From an uncultured Actinomycetes bacterium (GTDB taxonomy: Bacteria > Actinomycetota > Coriobacteriia > Coriobacteriales > Atopobiaceae): 55,188 nucleotides of DNA. Shown here piece by piece: positions 50,084 through 55,188 of the stretch. Within the stretch, counting starts at the first letter, position 1, and each line of letters starts with the position of its first letter. The notes under the pieces were generated by a model. The model worked only from the letters and a program-made list of their open reading frames with translations. It did not search any database and was not told the DNA's origin. The DNA lies in assembly GCA_900313905.1 (NCBI GenBank), contig OMTG01000063.1, positions 1 through 55,188 on the forward strand. Reading direction: 5' to 3'. The translations under genes were made by a program, and so were the position numbers.

Positions 50084-52354
50084 ATGGCTATGACCGAAGC
50101 TTGGAAGGGATTCGTCCCTGGCCACTGGACGAGCGACGTGAACGTCCGTGACTTCATCCAGCGCAACTACACCCAGTATGAGGGAGATGAATCCTTCCTC
50201 GCAGGCCCGACCGATGCGACCAACACGCTCTGGGGCAAGGTCCAGGAGCTCCAGAAGGAGGAGCGCGCCCGTGGCGGCGTCCTCGACTGCGAGACCGAGG
50301 TCGTCTCCGGCCTCACTGCCTATGGCCCAGGCTACATCGATCCTGCCACCAAGGATCTCGAGAAGGTCGTCGGCCTCCAGACCGACAAGCCGCTCAAGCG
50401 CGCCTTCATGCCCTATGGCGGCATCAAGATGGCCCAGCAGGCTGCCGAGTCCTATGGCTACAAGATCGATCCGAAGTATGACCAGATCTTCAATGAGTAC
50501 CACAAGACGCACAATCAGGCTGTCTTCGACGCCTACACCCCCGAGATGCGCGCTGCCCGCCACTCCCATGTGATCACCGGCCTGCCTGACACCTACGGCC
50601 GTGGCCGCATCGTCGGCGACTACCGCCGTGTCGCCCTCTACGGCATCGACTTCCTGATCCAGCAGAAGCAGGCCGATTTCGCCAACTGCGGCGATGGGAC
50701 GATGACGGACGACGTTATCCGCCAGCGCGAGGAGATTGCCGAGCAGATCCGAGCCCTCAAGGGCATGAAGAAGATGGCAGAGATCTACGGCTACGATATC
50801 TCGAAGCCGGCAACCGATGCCCATGAGGCCGTGCAGTGGCTCTACTTCGGCTATCTTGCCGCCATCAAGACCCAGAATGGCGCTGCCATGTCTGTGGGCC
50901 GCATCTCGACCTTCCTCGACATCTATATCGAGCGCGACCTCAAGGCCGGCAAGATCACCGAGACCGAGGCCCAGGAGCTCATCGACCACCTCGTCCTCAA
51001 ATTCCGCATGGTGAAGTTCGCCCGCATCCCGTCCTACAACGAGCTCTTCTCCGGCGATCCCGTCTGGGCCACGCTCGAGATGGCAGGCCTTGGCCAGGAC
51101 GGCCGCCACATGGTCACGAAGAACGACTTCCGCTTCCTCCACACCCTCGAGAACATGGGGCCGGCGCCCGAGCCGAACCTCACGGTCCTCTACTCCAAGC
51201 GCCTCCCGGAGAACTTCCGCCGCTATGCCGCCAAGATCTCCATCACGACCAGCTCCATCCAGTATGAGAACGACGATGTGATGCGTCCGGTCTGGGGAGA
51301 CGACTACTCCATCTGCTGCTGCGTGTCTGCTACCGAGACCGGCAAGGAGATGCAGTTCTTCGGTGCCCGCGCCAACCTCGCCAAGTGCCTGAACTATGCC
51401 ATCAACGGCGGCAAGGACATGAAGTTCAAGGACAAGCAGGGCAACCCGATGCAGGTCGGCCCCGAGCTCGCCCCGATCACGTCTGAGTACCTCGACTACG
51501 ATGAGGTCATGCACAAGTTCGACCTCATGATGGACTGGCTGGCCGGCCTCTATGTGAACATCCTGAACCTCATCCAGTACATGCACGACAAGTACTACTA
51601 CGAGGCCGCAGAGATGGCGCTGATCGACACCGATGTCCGCCGCACCTTCGCGACTGGCATCGCTGGCTTCTCCCACGTCGTGGACTCGCTTTCCGCCATC
51701 AAGTACGCCAAGGTCAGGACTGTCCGCGACGAGCAGGGCCTCGTCTATGACTACAAGGTCGAGGGCGACTTCCCGCGCTATGGCAATGACGACGACCGCG
51801 CCGACGATATCGCCGTGTGGCTCCTCAAGACCTTCATCACGAAGGTGAAGAAGCACCACACCTACCGCAACTCCGAGCCGACGACCTCGATCCTCACGAT
51901 CACCTCGAACGTGGTCTACGGCAAGGCGACGGGCGCCCTGCCTGATGGCCGTCCTGCCTTCACCCCGTTCGCACCGGGTGCCAACCCCTCCTACGGCGCT
52001 GAGAAGAATGGCCTTCTGGCCTCCCTCAACTCCGTGGCGAAGCTCCCCTACGAGTATGCGCTCGATGGCATCTCCAACACGCAGACCATCAATCCGTCTG
52101 CCTTGGGCACCGACCTCGAGCAGCGCCAGTCGAACCTGGTCCACGTGCTCGATGGCTACTTCGAGCATGGCGCACACCATCTGAACGTGAACGTCTTCGG
52201 TGTCGAGAAGCTCAAGGACGCTATGGAGCATCCTGAGAAGCCGGAGTACGCGAACTTCACGATCCGCGTCTCGGGCTATGCGGTGAAGTTCATCGACCTC
52301 ACCCGCGAGCAGCAGCTCGATGTCATTGCCCGCACCTGCCACGACCACATGTAA
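50084..52354 (+). CDS. pflB: Formate C-acetyltransferase (pyruvate formate-lyase)
   Basis: The 756-residue protein has the catalytic Cys pair in a YSICCC segment (Cys411-Cys413) and the glycyl radical motif RVSGYA with Gly731. It converts pyruvate and CoA to acetyl-CoA and formate without oxygen. It lies behind its activase in one operon and is followed by a terminator. This is the central fermentative enzyme of the window and fits a host living without oxygen. Confidence 0.97.
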   Translation: MAMTEAWKGFVPGHWTSDVNVRDFIQRNYTQYEGDESFLAGPTDATNTLWGKVQELQKEERARGGVLDCETEVVSGLTAYGPGYIDPATKDLEKVVGLQTDKPLKRAFMPYGGIKMAQQAAESYGYKIDPKYDQIFNEYHKTHNQAVFDAYTPEMRAARHSHVITGLPDTYGRGRIVGDYRRVALYGIDFLIQQKQADFANCGDGTMTDDVIRQREEIAEQIRALKGMKKMAEIYGYDISKPATDAHEAVQWLYFGYLAAIKTQNGAAMSVGRISTFLDIYIERDLKAGKITETEAQELIDHLVLKFRMVKFARIPSYNELFSGDPVWATLEMAGLGQDGRHMVTKNDFRFLHTLENMGPAPEPNLTVLYSKRLPENFRRYAAKISITTSSIQYENDDVMRPVWGDDYSICCCVSATETGKEMQFFGARANLAKCLNYAINGGKDMKFKDKQGNPMQVGPELAPITSEYLDYDEVMHKFDLMMDWLAGLYVNILNLIQYMHDKYYYEAAEMALIDTDVRRTFATGIAGFSHVVDSLSAIKYAKVRTVRDEQGLVYDYKVEGDFPRYGNDDDRADDIAVWLLKTFITKVKKHHTYRNSEPTTSILTITSNVVYGKATGALPDGRPAFTPFAPGANPSYGAEKNGLLASLNSVAKLPYEYALDGISNTQTINPSALGTDLEQRQSNLVHVLDGYFEHGAHHLNVNVFGVEKLKDAMEHPEKPEYANFTIRVSGYAVKFIDLTREQQLDVIARTCHDHM

Positions 52355-52380
52355 TCAGCTGGCAGTCAGAAGCGCAGATG

Positions 52381-52414
52381 AGGCAGCCGCCGCTCCGGCA
52401 GTGGCTGCCTTTTC
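52381..52414 (+). terminator. Terminator after pflB
   Basis: Arms AGGCAGCC and GGCTGCCT flank a 14-base loop and are followed by TTTTC. The remaining gap to the next gene holds no gene, only a GATAAT-like hexamer near 52592. Confidence 0.75.
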
Positions 52415-52633
52415 ATTTGCTTCATTGCGGGATCAGGTGGCAGAGGACATCTCTCAGGTCTGAAGCACAGCCCGCACTCCCCTCCTCACAGCAGCCCCTT
52501 CCTGCACACGATTCCAGAAGCTGGCTCTGTTGCCATCCCGTCACGTTTCCTTCCGTATCTTGCTGAAAAGGGGCCCTTCGCTTCCGCAAAGCGGATAATG
52601 GTCCAGGCAGGCCAAGGGAGAGAGAAGGCATCC

Positions 52634-53632
52634 ATGGAGAAGTGGCAGCGGCTGGGAAGCTTCATATCGCGGAACATGATCGTCGTGGTCCCGCTCTGCC
52701 TCGTGGCAGGCATCTGCCTGCCCGGCCTCTTCATCCCCTTCAAGCCGTTCATCTCGGCCATGTTCGCGGTGATCACCTTCCAGGGGTCGCTCTCGAACGA
52801 TTTCGGGAATCTCAAGCGCACCTTCCGCCATCCCCTCCCGATGTTCTCCGCCCTCATCGTCTCCCAGGTCTTCATGCCGCTCCTTGCCTGGGCGCTGGGG
52901 CACCTCTTCTTCTCTGATACTGACCTCATCTGCGGCATCGTGCTCGAGTACTCGGTGCCGATTGCCGTGACAGCGACGATGTGGGTCTCGATGTACAACG
53001 GCGACATGTCGCTCACGCTCGGCACGGTGCTGATCTCGACCTGCCTCGCGCCCTTCACGATTCCTGCCACCCTGCAGCTCCTGATGGGGGCTACGGTCCA
53101 CGTCGATGCAGCAGGCATGATCCTTGATATGCTCAAGATGATTGCCATACCTGCCCTTCTCGGCACGGCGCTCAACGACAAGAGCCACGGAAGGGCGAAG
53201 AAGGAGCTCTCGCCCGTCCTGGCCCCGCTTGCCCGCATCCTCACGATCATCGTGATCACCACGAACTCCACGAGCCTCCATGACTTCATCTTCAACCTCA
53301 CGCCCGAGCTCATGGGCGTGCTCGTGCTGATCGCCTTCCTCGCTTCGTCTGGCTATGTCTGGGGATTCCTCGTCGCGAAGGCGCTCCATCTGAAGCGCGA
53401 TCCGAGCGTGAGCATGACATTCTGCTGCGCAATGAAGAACATCTCGGCCGGCGCCATCATCGCCCAGGAGTACTTCCCTGCCATCACGCTCTTCCCTGTC
53501 ATGACAGGAACGCTCTTCAACCAGTTCTTCGCAGCGCTCTTCGGCAAGCTCTTCGGAAAGGCCTTTGCCAAGATGCAGATTGCGGAAGCAGAGGCAGCTG
53601 TTGCCCAGAAGGCTTCAGGCTCGAAGGCATAG
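52634..53632 (+). CDS. Bile acid:sodium symporter (BASS) family transporter
   Basis: The 332-residue protein has nine to ten hydrophobic segments and belongs to the BASS superfamily, which moves organic anions such as bile acids, pantothenate or sulfonates with Na+. Recognisable segments are ISAMFAVITFQGSLSNDF and MTFCCAMKNISAGAII. A GAGAAGG site precedes the ATG at 52634. It is monocistronic. The substrate is not decidable; if the host lives in a gut, bile acids would be one candidate. Confidence 0.85.
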   Translation: MEKWQRLGSFISRNMIVVVPLCLVAGICLPGLFIPFKPFISAMFAVITFQGSLSNDFGNLKRTFRHPLPMFSALIVSQVFMPLLAWALGHLFFSDTDLICGIVLEYSVPIAVTATMWVSMYNGDMSLTLGTVLISTCLAPFTIPATLQLLMGATVHVDAAGMILDMLKMIAIPALLGTALNDKSHGRAKKELSPVLAPLARILTIIVITTNSTSLHDFIFNLTPELMGVLVLIAFLASSGYVWGFLVAKALHLKRDPSVSMTFCCAMKNISAGAIIAQEYFPAITLFPVMTGTLFNQFFAALFGKLFGKAFAKMQIAEAEAAVAQKASGSKA

Positions 53633-53652
53633 CGGAACAGTCCCGAATATTT

Positions 53653-53679
53653 ATTGTGCACAATTATATTTAGTGCAAT
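53653..53679. promoter_or_regulatory. Operator-like palindromes before gpx-ohrR
   Basis: ATTGTGCACAAT (53653-53664) is a perfect 12-bp palindrome and a half-site GTGCAAT lies at 53673-53679, in an AT-rich patch before the glutathione peroxidase gene. MarR/OhrR proteins bind such sites, and an OhrR-like gene follows. A TATACT hexamer at about 53697 may be the -10. Confidence 0.6.
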
Positions 53680-53734
53680 ATTTCCTTCCCTTCTGGCTAT
53701 ACTGATGCTGTAACCAATAAGGAAAGGATCTTCC

Positions 53735-54277
53735 ATGAGCTACTACGACTACACCGTGACCAAGCAGGACGGCACCCAGGAGAGCCTCCAGGACTTCTCC
53801 GGCAAGGTGCTCCTCGTCGTGAATACTGCCACCGGCTGCGGCTTCACTCCGCAGTATGAGGACCTCGAGCGCATCTATGCCGCCTATCACGACCAGGGAT
53901 TCGAGATCCTCGACTTCCCCTGCAACCAGTTCGCGAACCAGGCCCCTGAGTCCGACGAGGAGATCAACTCCTTCTGCTCCCTCAAGTTCAACACCGCCTT
54001 CCCGCGCTTCAAGAAGCTCGAGGTGAACGGCGAGGGCGCAGACCCCCTCTTCCGCGACCTTGCGACCGAGGCGCCCTTCAAGGGCTTCGGCCGTGGCATC
54101 AAGGCCAAGGCGCTCGAGAAGTTCGCCCAGGCCAATGCGAAGAAGTTCGGCGATGAGGCCTACATCATGTGGAACTTTACGAAGTTCCTGATCGACCGCA
54201 ATGGCAATCTCGTCCGCCGCTTCGAGCCGACCGATGATATGGCAGAGGTCGAGGCAGCCGTGAAGGACCTCCTCTGA
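53735..54277 (+). CDS. Glutathione peroxidase-family thiol peroxidase
   Basis: The 180-residue protein has the peroxidatic Cys35 in NTATGCGFTPQY, the Gln of FPCNQFANQ and the Trp of IMWNFTKFL, the family's catalytic triad or tetrad. The enzyme reduces peroxides; bacterial Cys versions often use thioredoxin. AAGGAAAGG precedes the ATG. The gene overlaps the OhrR-like gene by one base (TGATG). It most likely defends against organic peroxides. Confidence 0.95.
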   Translation: MSYYDYTVTKQDGTQESLQDFSGKVLLVVNTATGCGFTPQYEDLERIYAAYHDQGFEILDFPCNQFANQAPESDEEINSFCSLKFNTAFPRFKKLEVNGEGADPLFRDLATEAPFKGFGRGIKAKALEKFAQANAKKFGDEAYIMWNFTKFLIDRNGNLVRRFEPTDDMAEVEAAVKDLL

Positions 54278-54735
54278 TGGCGGGGCATCTCCCAGAGGGA
54301 ACCAGTCCCGACGAGGCGCTGAAGCTCGAGAACCAGCTGTGCTTTCCGCTCTATGCAGCCTCCAAGGAAGTGATCCGCCGCTACAAGCCTCTGCTCGATC
54401 CCTTGGGCCTCACCTATACCCAGTACCTGACGATGATGGTGCTGTGGGAATATGGGACCCAGACCGTCGGAGCGATCGGCGAACGCCTCTTCCTCGATTC
54501 CGGCACCCTGACACCGGTGCTCGTGAAGCTCGAGGACAAGGGATATGTGACCCGCACCCGTTCGGGCAAGGACTCTCGCCAGGTCATGATCGAGCTGACC
54601 GATGAGGGACGCGCCCTCAAGGAGCAGGCAAAGGATGTGCCCTTCCGCCTTGCCTGCACGTTCTCGGATCTCAGCCTCGATGAGGGGCTCGAGCTCAAGC
54701 GCCTTCTCATGAAGCTCCTGGAAGGAAGCAGATAG
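54277..54735 (+). CDS. ohrR: OhrR-type peroxide-sensing MarR regulator
   Basis: The 152-residue protein has the OhrR N-terminus with sensor Cys22 (ENQLCFPLYAASKEVI), a winged helix (TVGAIGERLFLDSGTLTPVL) and a second Cys127. Xanthomonas OhrR uses exactly Cys22 and Cys127 in a two-Cys switch, so a disulfide mechanism is likely. It is translationally coupled to the upstream peroxidase and probably represses both through the palindrome at 53653-53664. Confidence 0.92.
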   Translation: MAGHLPEGTSPDEALKLENQLCFPLYAASKEVIRRYKPLLDPLGLTYTQYLTMMVLWEYGTQTVGAIGERLFLDSGTLTPVLVKLEDKGYVTRTRSGKDSRQVMIELTDEGRALKEQAKDVPFRLACTFSDLSLDEGLELKRLLMKLLEGSR

Positions 54736-54738
54736 CAT

Positions 54739-55140
54739 ATGGCAGAAGCAAAACTGGCACCGGAAGAGCGCGAAGCGGCCATCGTGCGCACCAGCGCTGT
54801 TGGCATCGGCGCCAATGTGGCGCTCGCAGCCATGAAGGCATTCGTCGGCCTTGCCTCGAATTCCATCGCAATCGTGATGGATGCGGTGAACAACCTCTCG
54901 GATGCCCTCTCCTCGATCATCACGATCGTCGGCACGAAGCTTGCCCACAAGCAGCCCGACCGCGAGCATCCTCTGGGCTATGGCAGGATCGAATACCTCT
55001 CCGCCACGATCATCTCCGTCATCGTGCTCTATGCCGGTGTGACCTCCTTCGTGGAATCGGCCAAGAAGATCGTCTCCCCCGAAGTGGCAGACTATTCGGT
55101 CCTGACGCTCGTCCTCGTGGCTGCGGCTGTGGCTGAGTAG
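54739..55140 (+). pseudogene. Cation diffusion facilitator, truncated to 133 residues
   Basis: The frame starts 3 bp after the ohrR stop and encodes the first helices of a CDF metal exporter: SNSIAIVMDAVNNLSDALSS (the metal-binding NxxDA motif) and HPLGYGRIEY. It stops at TAG (55138-55140) in the fourth hydrophobic segment, whereas the family is usually 290-400 residues. The sequence after the stop carries two GCGGTACCGC palindromes. The abrupt end looks like an insertion junction near 55133-55140. Zn, Fe, Mn or Co export would have been its role. Confidence 0.7.
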
Positions 55141-55149
55141 TAACCCCAC

Positions 55150-55182
55150 GCGGTACCGCTCGTCGCCCATAAGCGGTACCGC
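55150..55182. repeat. Duplicated GCGGTACCGC palindrome, possible mobile-element end
   Basis: The 10-bp palindrome GCGGTACCGC occurs at 55150-55159 and 55173-55182, 13 bp apart, directly after the truncated CDF gene and up to the window edge. The left copy is preceded by CCCCAC and the right followed by GGG. This suggests an element terminus with transposase-binding sites. The rest lies outside the window. Confidence 0.45.
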
Positions 55183-55188
55183 GGGATA

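Overview
The window is GC-rich, densely coded DNA with strong Shine-Dalgarno sites (AGGAGG-type) and many perfect hairpin terminators. The gene set suggests a fermentative, anaerobic or microaerophilic actinobacterium: pyruvate formate-lyase with its activase, an FNR-like regulator, a PTS IIA protein, a fused FeoA-FeoB, phenylacetate-CoA ligase next to a tandem-ACT protein, a PFK with a mixed ATP/PPi-type active site, and small conserved proteins. I infer Coriobacteriia (an Olsenella/Atopobiaceae-like organism) from protein style only. No rRNA, tRNA or CRISPR was seen.

Layout. 1-7.1 kb: the tail of an RG-rich protein, an S10 carboxypeptidase, Kup, and a reverse run of ACT protein, citrate synthase and HAD phosphatase. 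7.3-13.4 kb: an anchored alpha/beta hydrolase, then a NarL-type two-component system divergent from a three-gene ABC-2 exporter. 13.5-17.7 kb: a heterodimeric ABC exporter pair, one half broken by an in-frame TGA, under a MarR regulator. 17.9-25.7 kb: a TMEM175-like protein, an exonuclease with membrane segments, PTS IIA, a flippase-like protein, RecQ, a glycosyltransferase fused to a MarR-like domain, and DegV. 25.7-28.6 kb: a DtxR-like regulator and the FeoAB fusion. 28.8-36.4 kb: a small membrane protein, ACT-PaaK, PFK, M18 aminopeptidase, a PhoU-like/PiT phosphate uptake pair and a second exonuclease. 36.5-41.5 kb: an element-associated-looking small protein with an array of CTCGAC palindromes, HtpG, a small Cys-rich protein, a ComB-like phosphatase and a DUF389 protein.

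41.7-48.5 kb is the most unusual block. A TerB_N/TerB_C-type protein with an eukaryote-like Gly/Tyr/Ser low-complexity segment, a BrxD-like P-loop ATPase and an Lhr/BrxHI-like helicase are translationally packed, and an FNR-like regulator follows after 31 bp. The ATPase-helicase pair recalls BREX, but no methylase, PglZ or PglY is present, so this is a candidate stand-alone stress or defence system.

48.6-55.2 kb: an orphan RelB/DinJ-type antitoxin, the pflA-pflB operon behind an FNR-like box, a BASS transporter, a glutathione peroxidase-OhrR peroxide module with a palindromic operator, and a cation-efflux gene cut short beside duplicated GCGGTACCGC palindromes, probably the end of an inserted element.

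Several genes pair with visible control sites: FNR box and pfl, peroxide operator and gpx-ohrR, 11-bp direct repeats and phosphate uptake, GCCCAA repeats and feoAB.
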